The position numbers were made by a program, and so were the translations under genes. Source: CAVRIA01 sp963721115 (GTDB lineage: Bacteria; Desulfobacterota; Binatia; HRBIN30; CADEER01). Taken from it: a DNA stretch of 64,000 nt. Location of the stretch: positions 62,001 to 126,000 of the forward strand of contig CAVRIA010000012.1 in the NCBI GenBank assembly GCA_963721115.1, written 5' to 3'. Positions 34,031 through 42,705 of this stretch are shown here, piece by piece. How positions within the stretch are numbered: position 1 is the first letter of the stretch; each line of letters begins with the position of its first letter. A model generated the notes under the pieces. It saw only the letters and a program-made list of their open reading frames with translations. It searched no databases and was not told the DNA's origin.

Positions 34031-35256
34031 ACGGGGCCTCCCGCTGTCACTCGCGGCACCCTTCCCCTGCCCGTTCCGGGCCGATTCTGATTGCGATTCT
34101 CTGCACCACCCTCCCGATCCGCGCGCGCGCCGAGACGGCTGCGCCGCCTCTTCGCTTCGCGGAGACGAGGATCCCCACCGGCGGCGCCCATCCCTTCGCC
34201 GTCGTCGCAGTCGATCTGAACGAAGACGGCAAGCTCGACCTGGCCGTGACCGACGTCGGCAAGAACGCCCTGGAGCTGCTGCTCGCCGTGGGCGACGGTA
34301 CCTTCCGCCAGGCGCGCGCGTTTCCCGCCGGCAAGATTCCGCGCGGGCTGGTGGCTGCGGACGTGAACGCGGACGGACACGCCGACCTGGTCGTCGCGGG
34401 CGGGCAGAAGAACTCCGTCGAGCTCCTCCTCGGCGACGGCGCGGGCGCGGGCGTGTGCAAGACCTATCGGGCGCGGATCGCGCCTTTCAACGTGGCGGTG
34501 GCAGACCTCGACGGCGACGGGCACCTGGACGTCGCCGTCGCCAACGAGAGCAACATCGACGTCCTGCGCGGCAAAGGCGAGGTTTCTCTGCTCTACGGCG
34601 ACGGCGCCGGCGGCTTTCGCACTGGACCCGTCCTGCGGGCCGGCTCGAACCCGGCCGACGTGAAGGCCGCCGACCTGAACGGCGACGGGCGCACCGATCT
34701 CGCCGTCGTGAATTGGGAATCCCACGACGTCTCCCTCTTCTTCGCGCAGGCTGGCGGCGGCTTCTCCGCCGCGTCGAACCTGGCATACGGGGGCGGTGCC
34801 GCCTACGCGCTCGCCGTCGCCGACCTCGACGGCGATGCGAAGCCGGACCTCATCGTCGGCGACGCCGGCGGCGAGGTGTTGGTGCTGCGCAACCGCGGCG
34901 GCGGCTCGTTCGCCCCCGCCACCCGCGCCCGAGGCGATCGCGGCCTGCGCTCGCTGGCCGTGGCAGACTTCGACGGTGACGGTCGTATCGACGTCGCCAC
35001 CGCGAACACGGGAGCCGACTCCGTCTCCGTTCTCCTCAATCAGGGCAAGGGCGCTTTCGCGCCGGCAATGACCGTCGCGGCGGGGAAGGGTCCGCGCTGG
35101 GTCAGCGCCGCCGACGTCAACGCCGACGGAAAAGTGGACCTCGTCGTGGCCAACGGGCTCTCCGCCGATATATCGATTCTTCTGAACCAGGGCCGGACCG
35201 GAGCAGAGCGGCACGCAGCGCCGACTCGGCGAGAACAACGCGGGGGAACGCAATGA
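34027..35256 (+). CDS. FG-GAP/VCBS seven-bladed propeller protein
   Basis: 409 residues from TTG 34027, overlapping the preceding stop by 4 bases. A signal-like N-terminus (ILIAILCTTLPIRARA) is followed by seven units of the calcium-binding FG-GAP pattern (DLNEDGKLDLAV, DVNADGHADLVV, DLDGDGHLDVAV, DLNGDGRTDLAV, DLDGDAKPDLIV, DFDGDGRIDVAT, DVNADGKVDLVV). This is a complete seven-bladed integrin-alpha-type propeller. The protein is probably extracellular or periplasmic. The 3' end overlaps by 217 bases an open minus-strand frame at 35040-35693. Confidence 0.9.
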   Translation: MNGASRCHSRHPSPARSGPILIAILCTTLPIRARAETAAPPLRFAETRIPTGGAHPFAVVAVDLNEDGKLDLAVTDVGKNALELLLAVGDGTFRQARAFPAGKIPRGLVAADVNADGHADLVVAGGQKNSVELLLGDGAGAGVCKTYRARIAPFNVAVADLDGDGHLDVAVANESNIDVLRGKGEVSLLYGDGAGGFRTGPVLRAGSNPADVKAADLNGDGRTDLAVVNWESHDVSLFFAQAGGGFSAASNLAYGGGAAYALAVADLDGDAKPDLIVGDAGGEVLVLRNRGGGSFAPATRARGDRGLRSLAVADFDGDGRIDVATANTGADSVSVLLNQGKGAFAPAMTVAAGKGPRWVSAADVNADGKVDLVVANGLSADISILLNQGRTGAERHAAPTRREQRGGTQ

Positions 35257-35693
35257 TTCGAACTATCGCTCTTCGGCGCATCGCTCGTGCACCCGTAGTC
35301 CTCGGACGTCTCATGCAGAATGTGGCGGTCCCCCAGCTGCTCGATGACGCGGTAACGCCCGCGGCTCCCGAGTTCTCGTCGGATCTGCTCCACATACCCA
35401 CGGCTACCCACCGCGACGCTCTCGGTCCAGCGTCCGTCGCGCTCGAGCTTCCCATTGCGCAACGCCGTCTCGATCCAGTCTCGGTGTACGCTGGCTAAAT
35501 CCGCCAATTTCACGCCGAGCGCATCGGCAAGCGCCGCGCGGTCGACGATGCGGTAGCGCGCGCGGTTGCAGAACTTCGAGCCCAGCGGAGGCGTCGCGCC
35601 GCACCTCGCGCAGACGATCTCGAGCTCTGCTCCACAGCCGTTGCAGAAGGCCGAGCCGGTCGGCGGTTCGTGTCCGCACTGCGGGCAGTTCAT
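35040..35693 (-). pseudogene. Tandem zinc-ribbon start fused to a Y1-transposase tail
   Basis: ATG 35693 overlaps the stop of the ten-domain gene (ATGA). The first ~42 residues are two zinc ribbons (CPQCGHEPPTGSAFCNGCG and CARCGATPPLGSKFCN), the usual beginning of class III adenylate-cyclase/AAA-ATPase proteins. The second ribbon is cut after its third Cys. From ~residue 45 the sequence (HRDWIETALRNGKLERDGRWTESVAVGSRGYVEQIRREL) is the C-terminal region of a Y1-type, REP-associated transposase. The frame then reads on in antisense to the FG-GAP gene. A cyclase gene interrupted by a mobile element is the best reading. Confidence 0.62.
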
Positions 35694-38600
35694 GGTTTCC
35701 GTGCGGCCAACTCTTCGAATCGGGCCAAGACCGCGTCGAGTTGCTCCAGCTCGAAGACCTCGAAGCGGGCGACCTTGTCTTCTCGATAGAGCGCAATCAC
35801 GACGTAGAGCGATTCGACCCCACCTCCTTCGGTGTTCGCCCCCGCCCGGCGCATCACGGCGACGCCGCCGTGCGCCGCGACAGCAGGCATATGTAGGATC
35901 TCTTCCCGCGCGTCGGGAATCAGCTCTTGTATGGCCGCGACCGAGGCGATGTACGCATCGGCACCTGCGAGTCGCCCCATACCGGTACGGCGGTGATCGT
36001 CGAGGACGAGATCGTCGCACAGGCCCGCGCGCGCGCGCACGAGGTCGTGTTCGTTCCATCCGCGCAGGTGCTCGATCGCCCCGGTGACCATGCCCTCGGC
36101 GCCGCTTGCGACGTAGCGCTCGAAGAGTTCGGCGTGCGCGGCGCCGCGATCCTCCGGACTGAAGAGGATCACCGCCCGAAGCCTCCCGGCCGGATTGATC
36201 TCCGTGATGCGATAGTTTTCGATCTCGAAGGGCGCGTCGCCAGGAATCTGCCGCCAGGCGCAGTGATCCAGGACGAGCCGGCCCCCCGCCGTGGCGATGC
36301 GCCGCATTTCGACCCGGGCACGCGACTCTCCCCACAGGAAGTCGAGCGAACCCAGCCACTCGTCGGTGCCGCCGGTGAGCTGTGAGACCGTCGTCCGATC
36401 CTCGAAACGGAAGTCGTCCGCGGCAACGTCGCGCAGCGCGCCGACCGCCGCCAGGGTCTGCACGGCATAGATGCGGTCGACCAAGCGGCTCGCTGTGTTG
36501 GGCGGAATGCGCAGCGCACGTTCCCCCGCCTTACCAAGGAGGGGGCTAGGGGGAGGTCGTTCGGTTGGGCCATCGACCCCCCTGCGGTCCCCCCCTTCGA
36601 CGTTGCTCAGGACAGGCCTTGGTATGGGGGGACGATCGCCTTGTGCGTTGTGGGAACCACGTAGCTCCTCGAAGCGCGCGAGGGCCTTGTCCAGCGCGTT
36701 CATCTCGAACAGCTCGACGCGCGTGATGCGTCCCTGCGCGACGAGGTAGAGGTAAAGATGCTCGTTCTCGAAATCTCCGCCGCCGTCCGGCACGGTGCCC
36801 GTGCGACGCACGACGGTGATCGCACCGTGGCAATCGAGAGCCAGCCATCGCCAGCCGAGGTCCGCGTGGGTGACCGGCGCGATCTTCCATAGGGCGACGA
36901 CGGTCTCCGTGTACGCATCCGCCCCGTCGATTCGACCCATCCCCGCAAGCCGATGGTCCTCGACGATGAGATCGTCCGCGAATGCCGCGCGCCATTTCGC
37001 GGCACTCTTCTCGTTGAACGCGTCGACGACGTCTCCGACGGGCGTCACCACGGCCGCCACGTCGGGGTCGATCGCCGCCCAGCGCGCCCACGCCTCGCGC
37101 TGCGCGGCGCGCCTGTCGTCGAGGTCAAGGAGCACAAAGGCGGTGACGCGCCCCTCCTCGTCACATTCGGACACGGCGAGATACTCGATCTCGAACGGGC
37201 CATCCACGGGCCCGCCGGACCAGAGCACCTGGCCGACGCCCACACGGTCCCCCGCGGTTCCGATCGTCGTGTTCTGGAACCGCGCGCCAGCGGCTGCCCG
37301 CTCGCGGACGGAGGCGAGCAACATCTCGACATCCCCTTCGAGGAGGTTCAATCGACGGCGGTCGGCGTAGACGAGGTCCGGCGCGCAGGCTTCCCGCATC
37401 GGTTCCCAATTACCGGACGCGAGACCGACACGAAGGGTCTCCTGCCAGTGCTGCAGCGCCGCGCTCGCCGCGTTCGGCTCGGCGACGGTCGGTCTCGGAT
37501 CGTCGTGCTCGGCGGATTCCCGAGCGGTCGACGGAACGGGGATGCCGAGCTCGGCCCAGCGAGACGCCGCAAAGACGCGATCGTCATCGTAGAGGTCGAC
37601 GCGCGCGAGCAAGCCATGGTCATCGATTTCCACTAGCGCGTTGAGCACGATCTCGAAGGGACCGCCTTCACGCGTGCCGTGAAAGCCCCCTTGCTCATAG
37701 TAGCCGCGAGCGCCCGGGATAAAGTGGTGGATCCGGAAGACGGAATCCGGCGCGAGATCGCTCACCGTCCGCAAGACCTGAATCCAGGCCTCGACGCCTC
37801 GTGTGACTCCCAATAGCGACAGACTTCGATGGTCGTGCTCGACGAAATCATCCGTGCAGAGCGACGCGGCGGTTTCCCAATCCCGGTCGGCCACGGCACG
37901 GGTCCATCGACGAAGAAGCGTCCAGTGCGCAGGCAGGCGATCTCCCTGCTGGGCATCGAAGCGCGCGTCGAGCTCGGCGTAGGCGGCGTCGACGTCCTCG
38001 GGGTCGTAGACCATGATGGCCACGTGCTCGCCGCGCTCGTTCACCTCGACGATCAGACGCTGTTCGATCTCGCTCGGGCTGACGTCGCCCTCGGCGCCGC
38101 GCCAGAGCATCTCGAAGAGCGCCAGCCGCTCGCCGCGTGTCGCCAGCACCTGGTACGCCGGCGGCGCGCCGGTCATCTCCACGATCCGCCGAGTCGAGGC
38201 GAGCCATTCCCGTCCGTCGGTTTCGAGCTGCGCGATCCGCGTGCGGTCGTAGTGGCGGAACCCGGGCGCCATGAGACCGGCAAAGGCCTGCCAGTCACGG
38301 GCCGCAAGCGCCGCCGTAGCGCGGTCGACGGCGCGCGTGGCAGCATTGGCAAAGCGCTGCGGCCGAGCCGGCGCCGCAAGCTCGGCCAGGCGTGCCAGCG
38401 CCGCGTCGGTGACGGCGTCGTCGTACATGTCGGCGCGGCAGATGCGGCCCGCATCGTCGAGCTCCAGGACCGCGTTTACTTGCAGCTCGTACGGTCCGCC
38501 CTGGCGCGTGCCGTACCAGCTCCCGTGCACGAAGTAGCCGCGCTCCGCTTCCAGCACGTGATGGGCGCGATAGACCGTGTCGGGCGCGAGCTCGACGAGC

Positions 38601-40108
38601 GAGCGGAAGTTTTCGACCCAGGCGTCCGCGCCTTCGGTCGCACCGAGGACGGCAAGGCCCCGGTGGTCCTGCTCGACGAAGTCCTCGCGACAGAGGGCAC
38701 GCACCGCCTTCCAGTCGCGCCGCTCCACGGCACGAACGAAGCCGGCAATGGAGAGCCAGTTGTTCGACGGCGTCGCCGCCTCGCCCGCCTCGTAGCGCGC
38801 GTCGAGCTCGGCGTAGGCGGCGGCGACGTCGGTCACTTCGAATCGAGCCGCCCACAGCAGACGATCGCCTTCGTCGTTCGTCTCGAACAGGTTCAGGTGC
38901 TCGACGAGGCTTGGGCCGACGTCGCCCCCGGCGACCTCGATGCGGACGCGCCAGAGAACCAGGCGCTGGCCCCGCGTCGCGATCGTCTCGACCGAGAGGC
39001 GCGCCGAGTCCATGTCTCCAAACTGGCGAGTCATGTCGATCCATCCGTCGCGATCCAGGTCGAGGAGGATCAGGGGACGGCGGTCCGAGAAGCGGAAGTC
39101 CTCGTGTAGAAGCGCCTCCATCGTTGACCAATCCCGCGCGTGCCAGGCGTAGAAGATCGTTTCGCCGAACGTCTCGGCGCGGTTCCAGACGCGGGCCGGC
39201 GACCTTTCCGAGGTGACCCGGTCGAATGCCGCGGAAGCGCCCCTCGCGCCCGCGAGCGCCTCGAAGCGGCTCTGCGACAGCTGGTCGGGATCCCAGACCT
39301 CCCCGGTCAGCTCGTCGAAGCGCGCGAGCGCTCGCGCTTCGTGGCCGACGTCGAAAAACTCGACTTGCGCTTGGCGACCATCGGGGCCGAAGATCGACAG
39401 GGCGTAGTAACTCGTTTCGAACGTCCCCCCACTTGCCTTCCACAACCCCGCCGCCGTCGTGGACCGCAGCAGCGCTTCGCTGCTCAAAGCGAGCACGTCG
39501 GTGATCCGAAAGGTGAGATCGCGCGCGAGCTCTTCCCAGGAGTCCCCCCATCGCGACCCGAACTCGACGAGCTCATGTCCGACGAGGCGGTGATCGATGG
39601 CCTTCAGGTCCGGTGCCATGACGTCTTGCGCTGGGTAATCGAGCGATTGGGTCAGCATGAATGCCGCCGCATGCGCTGTTGTCGTCGCTCGTTCTCGCAC
39701 CGGCCCGTCGGGAAGGAGCTCTGCATGGCGTGCGTAGAGACGCGCAATCGCGTCGCCGAGGTGGTCGGCCGCGAAGACCTCGGACAACCGCAAACGCCCG
39801 CACTCGTCGGCCTCGGAGAGCACGATGTGATCCATCTCGTACTCCGCGACATCGAAGCGTCCTCCGGCCGTTCCGCTTGCGGTAACGCGGCGGCGCCCGA
39901 GGCAGAGCGTTTCGCCGAGCGTCGCCAACACCTCGATCCGGAAGTCGAGGTTCGGCAGGCGTAGCATCCTCTCGATGGACTCCACCTGGCCTTGCCGCCC
40001 GTAGGTACCCCCTGTCAGATGTTCGACCGTGTGTAGCTGGTCGCCGAGGAGTGCCGTGATGGCGTCCAGGTTGCGCGCTGCGAACCCGGCCTCGATGCCC
40101 AACATCAA
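35690..40108 (-). CDS. Ten-domain NTF2/SnoaL-like protein
   Basis: 1472 residues built of about ten NTF2/SnoaL-like units of ~130-140 residues, starting near 1, 150, 305, 451, 588, 729, 884, 1018, 1204 and 1338. They alternate between two sub-types. One has (F)xxRDWxAxxALCxxDFVEHDHR...LGVTEG and a final YDDD; the other ends DPEDVDAAYAELDARY. NTF2-like domains form cone-shaped pockets that bind small molecules or act as isomerases or hydrolases. No signal peptide or membrane segment is seen. Similar tandem units occur, from memory, at the C-terminus of cyclase/AAA proteins. The gene is coupled by 4-base overlaps to such relics on both sides. An in-frame repeat insert lies between units 8 and 9 (residues ~1153-1203). 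Confidence 0.75.
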   Translation of the reverse strand: MMLGIEAGFAARNLDAITALLGDQLHTVEHLTGGTYGRQGQVESIERMLRLPNLDFRIEVLATLGETLCLGRRRVTASGTAGGRFDVAEYEMDHIVLSEADECGRLRLSEVFAADHLGDAIARLYARHAELLPDGPVRERATTTAHAAAFMLTQSLDYPAQDVMAPDLKAIDHRLVGHELVEFGSRWGDSWEELARDLTFRITDVLALSSEALLRSTTAAGLWKASGGTFETSYYALSIFGPDGRQAQVEFFDVGHEARALARFDELTGEVWDPDQLSQSRFEALAGARGASAAFDRVTSERSPARVWNRAETFGETIFYAWHARDWSTMEALLHEDFRFSDRRPLILLDLDRDGWIDMTRQFGDMDSARLSVETIATRGQRLVLWRVRIEVAGGDVGPSLVEHLNLFETNDEGDRLLWAARFEVTDVAAAYAELDARYEAGEAATPSNNWLSIAGFVRAVERRDWKAVRALCREDFVEQDHRGLAVLGATEGADAWVENFRSLVELAPDTVYRAHHVLEAERGYFVHGSWYGTRQGGPYELQVNAVLELDDAGRICRADMYDDAVTDAALARLAELAAPARPQRFANAATRAVDRATAALAARDWQAFAGLMAPGFRHYDRTRIAQLETDGREWLASTRRIVEMTGAPPAYQVLATRGERLALFEMLWRGAEGDVSPSEIEQRLIVEVNERGEHVAIMVYDPEDVDAAYAELDARFDAQQGDRLPAHWTLLRRWTRAVADRDWETAASLCTDDFVEHDHRSLSLLGVTRGVEAWIQVLRTVSDLAPDSVFRIHHFIPGARGYYEQGGFHGTREGGPFEIVLNALVEIDDHGLLARVDLYDDDRVFAASRWAELGIPVPSTARESAEHDDPRPTVAEPNAASAALQHWQETLRVGLASGNWEPMREACAPDLVYADRRRLNLLEGDVEMLLASVRERAAAGARFQNTTIGTAGDRVGVGQVLWSGGPVDGPFEIEYLAVSECDEEGRVTAFVLLDLDDRRAAQREAWARWAAIDPDVAAVVTPVGDVVDAFNEKSAAKWRAAFADDLIVEDHRLAGMGRIDGADAYTETVVALWKIAPVTHADLGWRWLALDCHGAITVVRRTGTVPDGGGDFENEHLYLYLVAQGRITRVELFEMNALDKALARFEELRGSHNAQGDRPPIPRPVLSNVEGGDRRGVDGPTERPPPSPLLGKAGERALRIPPNTASRLVDRIYAVQTLAAVGALRDVAADDFRFEDRTTVSQLTGGTDEWLGSLDFLWGESRARVEMRRIATAGGRLVLDHCAWRQIPGDAPFEIENYRITEINPAGRLRAVILFSPEDRGAAHAELFERYVASGAEGMVTGAIEHLRGWNEHDLVRARAGLCDDLVLDDHRRTGMGRLAGADAYIASVAAIQELIPDAREEILHMPAVAAHGGVAVMRRAGANTEGGGVESLYVVIALYREDKVARFEVFELEQLDAVLARFEELAARKP
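36505..36655. repeat. Palindromic repeat inserted in frame
   Basis: Between units 8 and 9 of the ten-domain protein the DNA turns into C/G-run palindromic sequence (CCTTACCAAGGAGGGGG ... CCTTGGTATGGGGGG) and encodes low-complexity residues including PRPVLSNVEG and PPPSPLLGKAGE. These are the coding traces of common dispersed intergenic repeats. The frame is kept. Confidence 0.65.
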
Positions 40109-41787
40109 CCCACTGGCGGCGTTCGGACGAACACGGCGCTGAACTGCCTCTGCCGCGCTCGCCTTACCAGGAAGCGACGCAGGGCCGCTGCCTCTGGTGC
40201 TTCAACAGCTCCCCCATCACGACGCGCGCGTTCGGCGAGCAGCGTCGCACCCTTCGCCTCCCAGAGCTCGATCGCATGCCGCTCTTCCGCGTCGGCTTCG
40301 GCGCCGCGGCCCGCAGCGCGCAACGCCGCCGCCAGCGCGAGACGCGCGTCGGCGTGGTCGAGCAGCGCATCGGTGGAGGAGGCGATCGCGACGGCCGCTT
40401 GCGCGAGCTCGATGGCCTCGGTGTGCTCGCCACGCTTCGCCAGAGCTTCGGCGCGCACTCCGCGCCAGGCGATCGCCGCCTTCAGGTCGTCGCCGGCTAG
40501 CGCTTCGCTCTCGTGCGACAACGCCTCGGCCTCGTCGATCCGGTCCTGCGCGAGCAGCGCGCGCGCCAGCAGAGCCGCGGCCCGCGCCGCGTCGATCCCG
40601 AGTCCGAGATCGCGCAGGCCGTCGTAGGCGCCGCGCAGGGTCCGCTCCGCGGCGGGCACGTTCCCTTCGAGCATGGCGACGAAGCCGGCGAAGACGTCCG
40701 CCTCGAACAGGCGTTGGGCGATGCCGAGCTCCTCCACCATCTCGCGTCCCGACGCGATCATGCGGTGTGCCGCTTCGGTGCGGCCGCGGAGCGCCTCGAG
40801 AACCCCCTGACAGCTGAGCGCGACGGCTTCGACCGCGGGCGCGCCCTGCGTGATGCGGAGAACGCGGACGACGTCCAGGCACCGGCCGCTGGCGCGGGTG
40901 ACCGGGCTCGGTCCCCAGAGCGCGGCGAGCGGTGCGATCGCGAGCACCGTGTTGGCGCGACGGCGATCGCCAGCGCGGCGCGCCGCGGCGAGCGCGTGGT
41001 CGAGCGCCGCCTCGCAGCCGCCGATCTTGCCGAGCCGAGCGAGCGCCAGCGCGTGGACGAAGTGGGCCTTCGCTTCGCCGGCAGCGTCGTCGAGCGACGC
41101 CAGCGAAGTCGCGCGCCGCGGCCACGGATCTCCGCGGTCGCCTGCAACTCCTGCGGGCGCCGTCAGCACGGTGAGCTGGCCGGTGAAGCAGGTGTGCCAG
41201 GCGCGGAGACGCAGGGGGTTAGGGGTCCGGGGGTTAGGGAAGAATCGGACATTCCCCCCAACCCCTTAACCCCGTGGCCCCCTAGCTCCTTGCCCTCAAC
41301 GAAGCGCCCGAACTCATCAATCGCCGCTGCCGCCGCTCCGACGTCACCCGCCGCCAGCAGCGCCTCGCACCAGTCGAGCGCGAGGTCGGCGCGGGCTGCA
41401 TCGTCCGACGTCGAGGCGCTCGATGGCGCGCCCGAGCAGATCGGCGGCGAGCGGGACGTCGTCGCGAGCGAGCGCGCGGCGTCCCGCCGCCGCGAGACGG
41501 GTCGCGGCGCGCTCGCCGAGGCGCTGCCCCGCGGCATCGATCGGCCCGAGCTCGCCCAGGTGTTGGTGCGCCTCCTCGAGATGCCAGCCGATCGTCTCGT
41601 CGTGCTCGGCGCTGTCGCCCGCCTGGGTCTTCGATCCAGTCGCCAGGCGCTCGTGCAGCTCCGCGCGCGTGCCCTTGAGCAGGCGGCGATAGGCGGCGTC
41701 ACGGATCAGCACGTGGTGGAAGCGGAGCGCCGGCTCGCCGAGGAACCAGCCCGTAGTCGCGCTCGATCAGCTCGCCGCGTCGCGCGC
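40105..41787 (-). pseudogene. AAA-ATPase/TPR (cyclase-associated) remnant with several frameshifts
   Basis: This stretch matches, piece by piece, the C-terminal half of adenylate-cyclase/AAA-ATPase proteins: ELIERDYG, then FLGEPALRFHHVLIRDAAYRRLLKG (frame change near 41748), GRRALARDDVPLAADLLGRAIERL, then ADLALDWCEALLAAGD (frame change near 41410), then a repeat insert at 41203-41292, and finally a 354-residue TPR region (40105-41169, ALARLGKIGGCEAALDHALAAARRAGD). The N-terminal cyclase and Walker motifs are absent, lost at a junction with a DprE1-like fragment. The end overlaps the ten-domain gene by 4 bases. The TPR part may still be made from an internal start at 41169. Confidence 0.68.
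41203..41292. repeat. G/C-run inverted repeat inserted in the ATPase remnant
   Basis: A GGGGGTTAGGGG...GGGGGTTAGGG arm and a CCCCAACCCCTTAACCCC...CCCCCTAGCTCC arm interrupt the TPR coding sequence and change its frame. The insert separates FGRFVEG from the continuing LRAWHTCFTGQL part. Confidence 0.6.
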
Positions 41788-42227
41788 ACGACCTGCCCGT
41801 CGGCGAGTCCGATGGTCATCGACTCCACGCAGCGATTGAACGAGCCGTCTACGTGATGCGCCTTGCCGTGCACGTCGTTCGCGATGCAGCCGCCGATCGT
41901 CACGTACTTCGTGCCGGGCGTGATCAGCGGAAAGAACCCGCGCGGCGCGAAGTCGCGGATGATCTGCGCCAGGCTCGCGCCGGCCTCGCAGCTCAACACG
42001 GCGCGCTCCGGGTCGAACCCGAGATAGCGGTCGAGCCGCTGCAAGGCCATCACCTGGCCGCCCGCATTGAGCGCCGGGTCGCCATAGCTGCGGCCGAGCC
42101 CGCGCGCGATGGTGCCGCGCCGGTCCATGCGCGCGATCACGTCGCCGGGCGCTTCGGGCTGCGCCACGGTGCTCGAGGAACGCAGATGAGCCCCCCACCC
42201 GGTCAGCTCGGTCGGTACTTCCGCCAT
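41787..42227 (-). pseudogene. DprE1-like FAD-binding oxidoreductase, N-terminal fragment
   Basis: From ATG 42227 the first ~145 residues match the FAD-binding half of decaprenylphosphoryl-ribose oxidase-like enzymes: LTGWGAHLRSSSTVAQPEAP, ARGLGRSYGDPALNAGG, SCEAGASLAQIIRDFAPRGFFPLITPGTKYVTIGGCIANDVHGKAHH. After GLADGQVVRAT the sequence changes, at ~41787, into the ATPase remnant. The C-terminal catalytic half is missing, so this is a stub. Confidence 0.75.
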
Positions 42228-42236
42228 CGCGCCCAC

Positions 42237-42705
42237 AGTAGCAGCGATGCGCCGGATCGCGTAGTCACCGCCGGTTGCGGCGCGCCGGTGCTACGGTGCG
42301 CCGCCTGACCATTTCACGCGCAAGCTCGTGCGCGCCGCAGACGCGCCCTTCCTAGCCGCGCGCCCTGCGATCGACCACACTTCCCCGCGAGTTTGCGTTG
42401 GACAGTGGGACGTGGGTGCGAATGTGCACATCTGCAGCTCTCTTAGATTAGGGGTGCGAAGGGGACCTTGGGATTCGTTCGGAAGTCGGAACTGAACTGC
42501 CCCGGCAGGGCGGACTTGTGGACTTGTGAACGAATCGAACCCACGTCCCGAAAGCGCCGCAGAAGAGCAACTACGTCCCCGCTGTCTCCGATGGTCCGAC
42601 CCGGAGAATTCTTGCGCGGCGTCTCGTATAGCGAACGGGAACCGCGCTTCGAATCGCGCGCGGGCGTCCGACACGCCGCCGCCCTGCGGAGCGCGCTCGT
42701 GGGCG
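42237..42705. other. Decayed stretch with dispersed repeat
   Basis: No intact gene. It contains the 39-bp repeat copy at 42397-42435. A minus-strand bit near 42440-42590 (SDFRTNPKVPFAPLI) reads like protein but has no recognised family. Confidence 0.5.
42397..42435. repeat. 39-bp dispersed repeat, copy 2
   Basis: Identical to 24948-24986. Confidence 0.85.

Noticed and set aside
42515..42615. Possible minus-strand tRNA (GGGTTCGATTC motif)
   Set aside because: The T-loop-like motif is present, but the flanking bases do not form a T-stem or an acceptor stem and there is no D-arm at the right distance.
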